Source: Adineta steineri (Eukaryota; Rotifera; Eurotatoria; Adinetida; Adinetidae). From it: DNA of 64,000 nt. Both the position numbers and the translations under genes were made by a program. Below the pieces are notes generated by a model. That model saw nothing but the letters and a program-made list of their open reading frames with translations, was not told the origin of the DNA and did not search any database. Where the stretch lies: assembly GCA_905250115.1 (NCBI GenBank), contig CAJNOI010000036.1, forward strand, positions 221,324 to 285,323, read 5' to 3'. Numbering within the stretch: position 1 is the stretch's first letter; each line of letters opens with the position of its first letter. Positions 51,840 to 63,365 of this stretch are shown here, piece after piece.

Positions 51840-52418
51840 GCAAGAGAGCCTACCTAAGCCTAAAGAAAATAGAGACATGATGAAGACTTTTTCTATCGAT
51901 TTCATTTTTTTTTACGTTCCTTAATGACAAATGCACTTTTTTCCAAGCTTATCTTTATTACCTACATAATGGTTACATACAGGCTTTCACTCGAAACAAT
52001 ACAGCAATAAGAATGATATCACCTATTTTGAAGGTCTCTTAAATTCTATGTCTCCGAATTCACTATCAAAAAACATATGATCAACTTGTGTAATTGCTCA
52101 TATATTTGTCAATATAAATACTTTTTCTCTACGTCTGATTCTTCAATAACAAACATGACTCAATACGTTTTTTCTTCGTCAACGTAAATAAAATACTTAT
52201 TTTTCGCAAGTTACTTCGATGGTTAGTCAACCGTGACCATATTTCATCATTTGTTTTTTCGTTCTCCATGTGTTGTCTTTCATAACGACATTATACATAG
52301 TTAAAGAAAGAACATTTCGAAAGGAAGTAGACAACTATCAAACGGACTGGTTTCGATCATTGCTTTACTGGTAACTTTTACACAGTAACTTCAATTCAAA
52401 CCATTCACACAGCAAACA
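51840..52418. other. Upstream region of the ART-TPR gene
   Basis: Non-coding. No clear TATA box or other motif within 100 bp of the start; the 52330-52418 segment is less AT-rich and is the likely 5' UTR. Confidence 0.4.
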
Positions 52419-54455
52419 ATGAATAATGGAAAATCAACGACAAATGCATCTACAGTTCCTGAAAGTGCAGAAGGTCGTCGACGTATCAATATCCAACAGA
52501 TGCAAAATGTTCTTCTTATCTGGTTAGATAGTAACATTGACGAAACAAATCATGATTGTCAAAATACTATCACAAAACTACGACGTGCTGTGAACGACAT
52601 CAATACATATACAAATGGTAATCAATGCCTTGAATTTATTCAAACAATTGTCGACAAGAAGATATGCATGATTATATCTGGATCACTTGGACAACATATT
52701 GTGCCTCGTGTGCACAATACGTCCCAAGTTGATTCTATATTTATCTTTTGTGGTAATAAAAAATATCATGAACAATGGACCAAGGATTGGCCCAAAATAA
52801 AGGGTGTGTTCACAAATATTACACCCATTTGTGAAGCACTCAAAGAAGCTGCTCATCAATGTGAGCAGAATGCCATTCCGATGAGTTTCGTGGGAACAAA
52901 TAAAAAGTTGGATCAATTAGATCCTTCTTTTATGTATACTCAAATCATAAAAGAAATATTACTAAGCATAAAATTTGAAATGAAACACATCAACGATTAT
53001 CTTAGTTATTGTCGTGATGCTTTTGAAGGTAATACAAAAGAACTTAAAAATATCCAACAGTTGGAAAGCCAATACCACAACAAAACACCAATTTATTGGT
53101 ACACCTGTCAAATGTTCTTGTATCCCATGCTGAATCGTGCATTACGATTGATGGATGGTGATATCATTACACATATGGGCTTCTTCATTGGTGATTTACA
53201 TCGCCAGATTGAACAATTGCACAAGGAACAATATGCTGGTACAACTGCTGCTAACACCTTCACTGTTTATCGTGGTCAAGGTTTATCTACAGAGGATTTT
53301 GAACAAATGAGCAAAACTAAAGGTGGTCTTATTTCATTCAATAATTTCTTATCTACCAGTAAAGTTTGCAACATTTCACTGCGTTTTGCTCAAAATGCTA
53401 CAATAAATCCAGATCAAGTCGGTGTACTTTTTATGATAAAAATTAATCCTACTCGAACAACAACACCATTTGCTTCCATTGCTGGTATTAGTGATTTTCA
53501 GAAGGAAGAGGAAGTCTTATTTTCCATGCATAGCGTGTTTCGTATCCAGGACATTAAACAGATGAGTGGAAATAATCATTTATATGAAGTTAATTTGGTA
53601 CTGACTGCTGACAACGATCCAGAATTAAGCAGACTTACTGATTATATTCAAAAAGCGAGTTTTTCAGGCTCGGAAGGATGGTACAGCTTAGGTTCGGTAC
53701 TATATAAAATGGGTCAACTCGACAAAGCTAAAGACATTTATCAAGTTTTACTTGATCAAACCAAGGATGATAAAAACAGGGCACCTATTTATGGTCAACT
53801 TGGTTTGATCAAAAAGGATCAAGGAAAATATAAAGAAGCACTTACATTCTGTGAAAAATCACTTGCTATCTATCAAAAAACTCTTCCTCCAAACCATCCT
53901 CATTTACCTTCTACCTGCAACAACATTGGTGAAGCGTATAGAAACATGGGTAATTATCCAAAAGCACTTTCATCTCATGAAAAAGCCCTTGAAACCAAGC
54001 AACATTCACTTCCTCCCAATCATCCTAGTTTGGCTTCTTCCTACGGAAACATTGGTTTAGTGCATTACAACATGGGTGATTATCCGAAAGCACTTTCATC
54101 TCATGAAAAAGCTCTTGAAATTCGACAACAGTCACTTCCTCCCAATCATCCTGAGTTGGCTAAATCCTACAACAACATTGGTAATGTGCATGATAGCATG
54201 GGTAATTATCCGAAAGCACTTTCATCTTATGAAAAAGCCCTTGAAATCAAACAACAATCACTTCCTCCCAATCATCCTGATTTGGCTATGTCCTTAGGAA
54301 ACATGGGTAATACGTTCAACAAGATGGGTCAATATTCAAAAGCGCTTTCATTCTGTCAACGTGCTGTAGATATTGCACAACAATCACTACCATCAAACCA
54401 TTCGCACCTTCAATGGTATAGAAACAATCTGGAAGATGTAAAAAAGAAATCATAA
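52419..54455 (+). CDS. ADP-ribosyltransferase with C-terminal kinesin-light-chain-type TPR repeats
   Basis: An intronless gene of 678 aa. Residues about 28-158 form an alpha/beta domain (NVLLIWLDSNIDE, KICMIISGSLGQHIV, VDSIFIFCGNKKYHEQW) that I cannot place in a named family. Residues about 275-395 are a mono-ADP-ribosyltransferase of the R-S-E class: R285 in TVYRGQGLS, the STS motif at 312-314 in ISFNNFLSTSK, and the catalytic Glu at 365 in QKEEEVLF, with the EEE positions fitting the ExE turn of arginine-specific enzymes. From about 420 follow TPRs, first degenerate, then 42-residue KLC-type copies (MGNYPKALSSHEKALEIRQQ with SLPPNHPxLA). It would modify protein arginines using NAD+, with TPRs choosing the partner. 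No signal peptide, so likely cytosolic. A polyadenylation signal AATAAA lies at 54479-54484. This architecture is common in bdelloids; absence of introns fits retroposition or foreign ancestry. Confidence 0.9.
   Translation: MNNGKSTTNASTVPESAEGRRRINIQQMQNVLLIWLDSNIDETNHDCQNTITKLRRAVNDINTYTNGNQCLEFIQTIVDKKICMIISGSLGQHIVPRVHNTSQVDSIFIFCGNKKYHEQWTKDWPKIKGVFTNITPICEALKEAAHQCEQNAIPMSFVGTNKKLDQLDPSFMYTQIIKEILLSIKFEMKHINDYLSYCRDAFEGNTKELKNIQQLESQYHNKTPIYWYTCQMFLYPMLNRALRLMDGDIITHMGFFIGDLHRQIEQLHKEQYAGTTAANTFTVYRGQGLSTEDFEQMSKTKGGLISFNNFLSTSKVCNISLRFAQNATINPDQVGVLFMIKINPTRTTTPFASIAGISDFQKEEEVLFSMHSVFRIQDIKQMSGNNHLYEVNLVLTADNDPELSRLTDYIQKASFSGSEGWYSLGSVLYKMGQLDKAKDIYQVLLDQTKDDKNRAPIYGQLGLIKKDQGKYKEALTFCEKSLAIYQKTLPPNHPHLPSTCNNIGEAYRNMGNYPKALSSHEKALETKQHSLPPNHPSLASSYGNIGLVHYNMGDYPKALSSHEKALEIRQQSLPPNHPELAKSYNNIGNVHDSMGNYPKALSSYEKALEIKQQSLPPNHPDLAMSLGNMGNTFNKMGQYSKALSFCQRAVDIAQQSLPSNHSHLQWYRNNLEDVKKKS
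53890..54380 (+). repeat. Tandem 126-bp TPR-coding repeats in the ART-TPR gene
   Basis: About four near-identical 126-bp units (42 codons) encode KLC-type TPRs, the middle ones repeating CTTCCTCCCAATCATCC and GGTAATTATCCGAAAGCAC almost unchanged. High nucleotide identity between units suggests recent expansion or gene conversion. Confidence 0.8.
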
Positions 54456-56075
54456 TTTATTTTTGATTTTATTATGAAAATAAACAGGTATTGTAGAAAA
54501 AGACCTTCACGATATATAGTTATTGTATCTGAACAAGGTGGAGTTTCTCTGTGTTGGATAAGAAAAAGAACGGTCACCCAACAAGCTGTTTAAAGCAACG
54601 AAGAGAGAGAAAAAGAATTCTATTTATTCAATACTACGAATTATTTTTTCTGTTTCAGTAAAAAGAATAATTCATGTGTATAGAATAAATAAACAGAAGA
54701 TAGAAAAATAAGTGATTTCCATAGATATTAACCTACAGTGGAACAGATCAATATGTTAATTTGAATAGAAAACGCTACTCAACTCAACTCAGTTGAGTGA
54801 AATGAACTGAGTATATCTATAGTGTCATTATGTATGATATACGATGACGAAAAAGTTAGTTAATATGATGATTTCATTCAAAGAAATGAATAGTATATTA
54901 AAGAAATTTACGTATATATATGAAAAGATACAAATCAAATGATTTTGTTTGAATATTATTCAACTTATATCTAAATATTTACCAATCAACCAAGAGTATT
55001 TATGCAAAATAGTAACTTTATTGTTATTATTATTCATAATTTTGTCTTTTAGTTATTGTAAAACTGATGACGGTAAAAAATTCTTTAATAAATTTCAAAT
55101 ATAGTTTTTTTGTCATAAATATATAATGTTCTTTTTGAATCCAAAGGCTGCACCTATATATAATCTCTGTGGTAATATTTACCTCTATTTGATTGAATGA
55201 TGATTAAACGAAAGGCAATGTATTAATATTTTAACACTTAGTTTGATTTAAGTGAAGCCATATTTAATATTATAAGTTCGAAAACAAATGAATCAGAATG
55301 AGAGTATCAGACATGAATAAACTAGGAAAGACTAACGTTTAAGATTTGCATTTATTTTTGTAAACAGAAATAAAAAAAACTAACCTCAGATTCCAATTGC
55401 TCGACCCAAACTACCTTTGGTCAGACTTTGTCGGACGGTCAGGGATGAGTTTTTATCGATTCAGTGTGTGCTGAATTCTCATTGGCTTACAGGGACAAAC
55501 TATCTCTATGTATTTGAAGCCGATGATTTAAACGCTATATAACCCTTTCTTGCGGAAAAGTGAATAAAGAATATTAGAGAATTTTCTCTATATGTCACAT
55601 TTCTGATAGCTTAACGAATGTCTTGTTTCAGAAAAATCGTGTACACTTTTTTCCCATCTACAGTTAACCAATAAAATAGTGAAGTTTACCGAAATCAACG
55701 TAGCAAGTTAATTTTTTCTCTATTATCAATGAAATAAAACTAAAGTTCAATTATTCCATCAATTAATTGTATTTATATACTTTTTTTTCATTTGAGTAAT
55801 TCAAAAGAATAAATATATGATAAAATGTCTTAATCAACAGTCTCTTGATCTATATATACTATTTATTATATTAATATCGAGTATGAAACTTTGGAAATAT
55901 CTTTTTTTGTTATTCTCTCGATTGTAAGGAAGATCATATGAAATAAAATAATTTGCGTTTTTGTATCACGGTAAAAAAACGTCGAAGATAAAAAAACACG
56001 TATGAGTCATGAAACTTCATTAATCAGTTTTTGAGTCGAGAAATCAGAATCTGAGGTCCGTTTAGTTAGACGTGT
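54456..56075. other. Gene-free stretch, 1.6 kb
   Basis: 3' flank of ART-TPR, then AT-rich spacer. The only notable patch is the promoter-like block at 55481-55568. No coding sequence recognised. Confidence 0.5.
55481..55568 (+). promoter_or_regulatory. Promoter/LTR-like block (inverted CCAAT, TATA box, AATAAA)
   Basis: Within a GC-richer patch: ATTGG at 55481, TATATAA at 55536-55542, and AATAAA at 55563-55568 only 21 bp after the TATA box. TATA followed closely by a poly(A) signal is typical of compact LTRs, but no inverted TG/CA termini, target duplication, or reverse transcriptase were found. It could equally be an orphan promoter. Confidence 0.3.
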
Positions 56076-56143
56076 CGGGGGTGATTGTAGGTGGGTGGAT
56101 GTGAGCCTGGGTACCTTAAGTTTAGATCCACATCCACACCCTT
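56076..56143. repeat. TGTGGG-like hairpin, copy 6
   Basis: The G arm at about 56090-56105 (TAGGTGGGTGGATGTG) lies in a G-rich stretch beginning 56076. The C arm GATCCACATCCACACCC (56126-56142) is offered after about 20 nt and forms a stem of about 14 bp with mismatches. Confidence 0.6.
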
Positions 56144-57389
56144 GAATATATCCTTTAATGAATCCTCCTAAAAGGGTTCCTGAAAGGGTTTATGAAAGTT
56201 TCATATACCGTTAAAAAGGTTTCGTATACATTATACTTTCATATACTCTTTTTGGGTTTATTGATGTGGCGCATTTTTTACAGTGTATAGAATTGAATAG
56301 AAAGACATACTTGTGGTAATTGGATTATTAGACCAAAAATTCCAAAATAAACACATATCTTCATATAAGATAATATTTTTCTCTATTTAAAATTTTCCAC
56401 TATAATTAATTTTGTTTAAACAACTGCAGATGTTGGTTCAAGAGCTTTATTAAAGAAATCTGCTATACATCCAATTACAATTCGCATTCATTCTAGTTTG
56501 TTCATTTTTAACATTGCCAAAATAGTGTTTGAATTTATCTCCTATTTAGAATTAATTTTCTTTCATATACTTGTTTAGTTTGTTGAAAACAATTTACATT
56601 AAGAAACGAATCGTTCTTTTTATATAGAGCATTTAATAAAAATATAGTGAGACTAACTACTATTGATTGACGCTTTCGTCTAATATCAAACAAATTTTGA
56701 TTGCATAAAAGTATACCAGTTGTTTCGTTATCTTCGATTTATATGTTATTGTTAATACACCTCCTGATGAACAATGTGTTCGTTTAACAGAAGTAAAATT
56801 GAATCGATCATTAAATGTATTAATAAAATAATCACTGATAATGTCAGTGCAAGTGTAAGATCAAACGTCAATACAGCAATGTTTGTTAATACTTAGTAAA
56901 ATAAATCGAAAGTGAAAATATATACCATAATATAACCAATAAGAGAAATGATAGTTTGTTTTGTTATCAAACTTTGAAGACTCATTTTTTATTATCATTA
57001 ATCTAGTTTTACCTGCTGTGATCAATAAGAACTGCACTCGCTAAGTTTTGAAAGAATTAGAAGAACATTTAGAATCCTATTACTTATTTGCTAATTTCGG
57101 TACTTCGAAATGAAATATCTAACAGATAAATCTTAATAATTCTAATTCATCACAGACATAATAGTAAATTTTACCAGTTCAAAACTTTATGAACATATAT
57201 CTGATATCTCTGAAAGATTGAATAAAATTGTACATGAGTGACATCTATAACATTTTATAATGCTATACACTTTCTCTTACAACCAATCCTTCTTAGATCC
57301 TAATAGCTTCTTGATATTTATTTTATTGGTCTTATTTCATTTTTCTCGAAAATCGAAATTAACTTTTCATTAATTTATTTATATTATAG
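56144..57389. other. Gene-free stretch upstream of CEBPZ
   Basis: Short protein-like words occur near 56405-56480 (minus) and 56750-56830 (plus), but each is closed by stops and matches no family I know. They could be fragments of decayed genes. An acceptor-like TTATATTATAG directly precedes the CEBPZ start codon, so a 5' UTR exon probably lies in this stretch. Confidence 0.4.
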
Positions 57390-60300
57390 ATGGTTGCAAA
57401 ATCGAAAAAACCGAGATCACAAACCTCTACTCCAACGAAAGCTGAACTTCTTTTTAAAGTTGGCAAAGATATTCCAAAATGGTATTCACTTGATATTTCT
57501 TCACCATCAAAAACTAATAAAGAAAAATATGATAAACAACAATGTCAAGAAATCTATCAATCAGAATGTGATCTATATCAAAAATTCTATCAACAAGATC
57601 AATCATCTGATTATCAATGGTTACAAACATCACTTTCAACTACATCCAAAGTATAATTTTTATGTCAACAATAAAACAATTTTTTTTATTTCTATTCAAA
57701 TCTTTTTCTTATTTGTAGGATCGTCTTGCTTCTTTAGTTACATTAATTCGTCGTTCACCTATTCATGCATTAAAAGAACTTGAAAATTTAGTAAATCTTT
57801 TACGATCAAATATTCAACATCGTCGAGAAGCATTAACAATTGCTGAAATTCTCGAAGATCTTTTCATTAATACCTATTTACCGGAAAATCGTCGTTTAGT
57901 ACCCATAACTCAACAACTCAATACAAAGGAAACAGCTGCACTTGCAGTCGTTGAAGAAAAAATTAAACAACTTTATTCAAATTTTATTGATTTACTTCAA
58001 GTATATTATATAGATTTTCTCCTATAACTATATTCTAAGGTTTTTCCATAATGTCCTTTGTTTTAAAGTAAATACTAAGAGAAGAGGATCGATTAATTCG
58101 ATACTTGTCATCGATACTGAATATTTACTTACTAGTATGCACTTAAGAAACAGGATAGTCCTGATACAGAAAGAATTACAATTGTAAATAATCATTGAAA
58201 GTAGTAGACGAGTTATTTAAGATAAAAAATCGAACTGATTTAGAAGGATAGAAGTAATAAGATATTGCAATAGATTTAACTATAATTCTTAATAGAAACA
58301 TATATCTTATTAAGATTTTATATTTGTACATATTTTGATAAATACAGAACAAAAACAATCTATAATCTGAAATACCAGTACTACTGTAAGATTTCCATGG
58401 GTCTTAAAAACTTTCTCCGGAGCAGATTAGCATGCGATCATGTTTCATGTATAACTAGGACAAGTCTTATGTTAATAGTATCGAGTGATTTCTATATAGT
58501 TCGATCATATCCAAACGACTGATAAAAAGAGCTAGAATTACAAAACAAAATTGTATTAGAATTGCTTGTAATAAATTGATATACAATAAAATGAATAATC
58601 GAAACTATAGCAGCTCTACAAATCTAGGTTATACATGTATATATATTGATTGTTTATTTTTATAGCAAATAGCACATGATCCAATTGGTCCAATACGTAC
58701 TAAAGCAGTATCTATGCTTGAACGTTTATTATCTCAACGACCTGAACAAGAAAAACGTTTACTTGAATTAATTGTTGATAAATTAGGTGATCCAGATTCC
58801 AATGTTGCTGCTAAAACACTTCATTTATTAAGTCAACTTTGTAAGAAATAGTCAAAAAAACAGAACAGATATTTTAATATTCTTTATTTTTATAGTGGAG
58901 AAACATCCAGGAATGCAAACTGTCGTTGTTAATGAAATTGAACGTCTTCTCTTTCGACAAAATATTCGTCAAAGTGCACAGTATGTTAAAATTAATTTTT
59001 CTTTTTTAACTATGTTTTTATTAAATATTAGACATTATGCTTTATGTTGTTTAACAGCAATAAAATTTACAAGTCAAGATAATAATTTAGCTAATAAATT
59101 AATTAAAATTTATTTTGCTGTCTTTCGAGTAAGTTAACAAAAGAATATTTTAGACTTGATTGATTATATATATATGTTTTTATCTAATTATAGTTACTGA
59201 GTGTTAAAGATGATGTTAGTTCAAAATTTTTTGCAATACTTCTAAGTGGTGTTACACGTGCTATTTCGTTTGCTCAAGGTAAAAATGAATAAAATAATCG
59301 AACCATTTATTTGATGTTACAATTTATTTGATAATGTCGTTTCTTTGAATCTTTGACAAATTCGAGGAGTTACTTTACTGATTATAATATATTAGTTAAA
59401 AGTACTGTATTTTAGCACTTGTCTGATTAGAAATTTATAGAGCAAGATTTGGGTGATCATTTTCTTTGAACGTAAATATGCATCTGAAACTTCCTCTTGA
59501 ATAGTTTGAATACCCTTATGTTTTGATATAATATAAAAAACAGACAAAATACATTAAAATCAAGAGAAAGCCGTTCTACATCGTAGAAGATATAAGGATG
59601 TTCGTTCGCTGACAATTCTATTTGATTCTCGATTACTTAGGCTGTTATTGTAGACAGACCTTTCAAACGGTGATGACTTATGAGGGTATATCGGAAATCT
59701 GAAGTTCTATTGAAAAACTTCATGGTCTTAGAAATAAATATATAATCCTCAGGCAGCGTTGGCAATAATTTATTAAAAACAAAGATGTGATTCACTTTTA
59801 CTAGTAACTATAGTCAATCGAATTTTGTAACGTCTCTATTAAGATTCAATATCGTACACAACAGAAATGAGTATGTACGAACTTTCTTGCGTGCAAGTAT
59901 CAATACAGATAAGATGGTAGTTGAAAATACGCCTGTATTAAATAATGGATAGAATGTTATTAGAACATGATAAATAGCGATATATGCACTCTGTCATATC
60001 AGGTCGAAGGACGAACGGATATTAACTAATTCTCTTATCTTTAAAGGGCAGACGCACATGTCCTCCTTTCAATGACAAGGTGAAGTGTCTAATACTGTTG
60101 TTCTAGTTTTATATATTACGATAAAATTACAAAAGTTCATTTTGAATATTTTAGTTGATCTTGATAATATAATTGAACATCTCAATGATTTATTCCGTAT
60201 TGTTCATTCAACCAATTTCAAAACAAGTGTTCGAGCATTACAATTACTTTTTCGTCTTTCTGAACAACGGTAAATATTTCTTTGTAAAATAAAACAAATA

Positions 60301-62719
60301 TTGAAACATTATTTTGAAATATTTAGATCAGAAATCGATGATCGATATTATAATGCATTATATAAGAAACTTTCTGAACCAGAATGGAAAAATTCTAAAA
60401 TGCTTTCAACATTTCTTAATCTTATATTTAAATCTATGTTAAAAGATTCAATGGAAGCACGAATAAGAGTTTGTTGTATTTTATTTATTGTGAATAAAAA
60501 AAAATTAAAATCTATTTCTTTTTTTCGTAGGCATTTATTAAACGTTTATTACAACTATGTCTATTTAATGATGTACCATTTATTTGTGGTATACTTTTAC
60601 TTATATCGGAAATTGTTAAACGACATTCAAATGGTCAAACATTACTTTTATTTTCACAAAAATCTAGTTTTATCAATGAAAAACTAACTGAAAATGGAGG
60701 TGATGATGATGATGAAGAAGAACATTTTCATGATGTTGTTCCTGAAGATGAACAACCATTACAAATCGTACCTGAAGTATCATCATGGGATCATAAAAAA
60801 ATAAATAAAACTAATCAAACTTATCTCAGTCATTATGATATGTTTAAACGTAATCCATTATATTGTGGAAGTGAATATACATGTTTACATGAATTATTAT
60901 TTCTTAAAAATCATTCTCATCCAAGTGTTGCTTTATTTGCTCAAAATATTTTCGATGTATGAAAAGAAATTATTTTTTTCTTCTCTTAAATATTTATTTT
61001 AATTAGGGTAAACCTATCGAATACAATGGCAATCCATTGATTGATTTTAATTCTATGCGATTTTTTGATCGTTTTGTTTATAAAAATCCTAAAAAACAAA
61101 TTGCTAAACATGGTATAAGAGAAAAAAAACATTCATTTATTAAATAAAATTATTTTTATTTGATTAGAAATTCTTCGAAAAAAATCTCGTCATGCTGCTG
61201 GTCGACTTTATTTACCTAAAGGTGTTAAAGCAGTTGCTGTTGATAGCAGTGAATATACAAAATTAAATTCAAAACATATTCCAGCTGATGAACGTTTTCT
61301 ATATACGTATGTTTGAATTGATTTATAAAATTAACAAAATAATTTTATTTTAATATTTATTAGTTTTATGAAAATGCGACAAGAACAGGGTGAATCAGCA
61401 CAAGAGAAAAAGAAACAAAAAACTGTTGATGATTTTGAAGGAGATATTGATGATAATGAAAGTATTGAAAGTGTTTCAGATGATGAATTTGATAAATATC
61501 TAGGTAAGAAAACAAAATAGGACTGAAAGTTATAAGAGGAAAATAAGTAAACTTAACATCTGTAACTAATTCAGATGATTTTAAACAAATCTTAATGATA
61601 TCGATTAATTTTTGATCGACAAGAGATTATCCTACTGATGTCAATGTTATTGCCATTAACTGTTTTCTCCTTACAAACTTGGTTTGTTCTGATTGAATAT
61701 TGGTGAGATATTTGATATAGAATAATTTCAACACTTCTCTCCTTTAATAAGACATAGAAATAAAATAATATAATAATAAATGATCAGCATCATGATGGAA
61801 GCTATAAAAAACCGATAAGAAGTCAAGTATCAACTCAACTGATCACGTTCATATAATAAAATAAAGTGATATTCATTGAGTTTTAAGCTTCTCTTTACAA
61901 TCATAATGGTAGTATTAGCATAGTGAACATTGTGCCTATAATTTTATTGGTACAACTTTTTTTACTACAACACTAAAATTATAGTTAAAAAAAATACTGA
62001 ATAAATTCTATTATGAGCTTTCAATCGTAAAAATAATAATGACAAGTATTCATGCTTGAAAGCTTAGAATATTCAATTATGATCTAATCTTGTTTCTCGT
62101 GACAATTACTTATTTTATATTTCATTTTTATTCTATGTTCATTAGACCATTTTATGGACGATATTGATAAGAACGAGATTGATCTTGATGAAGATGATAA
62201 CAATAGTGTTGAAGATATTGCAAGGTTCGTCATTATGATTTAAATATCTACTTTATTCTATTGAAAAGATTTAATTCTAGTACTGTACAACGAGTTCATC
62301 GTAACGATGAATTAACAAATAATGATGATGATGATGATGATGACAAGAACAAGCGCCCTTTTACATTAAATGATGGTGATGAACTATCTGATGATGAACA
62401 ACTAGATAACAATGCACATGAAAAAATTAGTAACCAACATATACATGAAAATTTTAAAGTGGATAATGAACGAGGTATGAAAATATTTTTGAAGATTACT
62501 ATTATTATCATCGACATTGTTTTTCTATTATATTTAGAAATGAAACAAATCAAATGGGAAATGGATCGTGAACGTACCTATACACAACGATCACGTCGTT
62601 ATGATCAACATATTAAGAAGACATCGAAACGAAAACCAAAATTAACTCGTCGTGAAAAACGACGTCAAATGAACCCACAACCGATTATTAAAAAAAAGAA
62701 ACGTGTTCATTTTAGTTGA
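57390..62719 (+). CDS. CEBPZ: CEBPZ/NOC1 (Mak21-type) ribosome-biogenesis protein
   Basis: A nucleolar HEAT-repeat protein required for early 60S subunit assembly (yeast Mak21/Noc1). Fifteen exons join in phase: 57390-57650, 57719-58000, 58666-58840, 58896-58980, 59032-59128, 59194-59278, 60155-60269, 60327-60468, 60531-60956, 61007-61112, 61168-61306, 61364-61503, 62146-62224, 62281-62474 and 62538-62719 (835 aa). Family blocks in order: KVGKDIPKWY; KAVSMLERLLSQRPEQEKRL with KLGDPDSNVAAKTLHLL; KHPGMQTVVVNEIERLLFRQ; ANKLIKIYFAVFR; the CBF domain core (STNFKTSVRALQLLFRLSEQ, DDRYYNALYKKL, AFIKRLLQLCLFNDVPFICG); YDMFKRNPLYCGSE; HPSVALFAQNIF; FNSMRFFDRFVYKNPKKQ. The C-terminal third is acidic (Asp/Glu runs) and then strongly basic, as in human CEBPZ, but shorter. 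ATG 57390 follows an acceptor-like AG, suggesting a 5' UTR intron. Three introns exceed 600 bp, against about 50 bp for the rest. Confidence 0.92.
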
Positions 62720-63332
62720 TTTATTTGATTATTTGAAAAAAAAAAGAAAAAGAAAAAAAGATGTGTAGTAATCGATTGATTGCATAAAAAGATTTCTTTT
62801 TTTATTGTTTTAAATTTGAAAAGAAGAAAAAGACAGTTTCGAGAGGTGTATACACTGGTTTTTTTGCTACGTATTTTTCAAGTGTTAAGCCTTGAACTTT
62901 GAGTATCGATGAAGAAAGAGAGAAATAGAGAGAGAGAGAATGAAATACATATACAGTAACCAGAAAATGTAAAGGCTATAAGATGAAATTTTAAACCTGT
63001 TGTTGTTGTTGTTGTCGTCGCCTGCTATTTCATGAAGGGAAACCGTAAAGATCAATATTATTTTTAGTGATCGATGTCTCTCTTCTACTTTTAACATATG
63101 CATATACATATATTTATAATATATTTAGCTATCAAGGTTAATATTTTACTAGTCACAATTTATTCTCAGACACGAACAAAGACACGTTATATTGTTATCA
63201 GATGTGGAGTGTATATATGTCATTGAGAGTAATCCATCTAAAGGACTTAAAGAATAATTTTACTGGCTCATTCGATGACACATTGCGGCAGGAAGAAAGA
63301 GATGAATGACCCTTATGGGGACCAACCTTTCG

Positions 63333-63365
<33 letters not shown>

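Noticed and set aside
53851..54297. Alternative-frame ORFs in the TPR region
   Set aside because: Frame-shifted echoes created by the 126-bp coding repeats.
56405..56830. Short protein-like words on both strands
   Set aside because: Fragments under 30 codons bounded by stops and matching no family; insufficient for a pseudogene call.
62296..62553. Minus-strand ORF opposite CEBPZ exon 14
   Set aside because: Serine-rich complement of the Asp/GAT-rich coding repeat.
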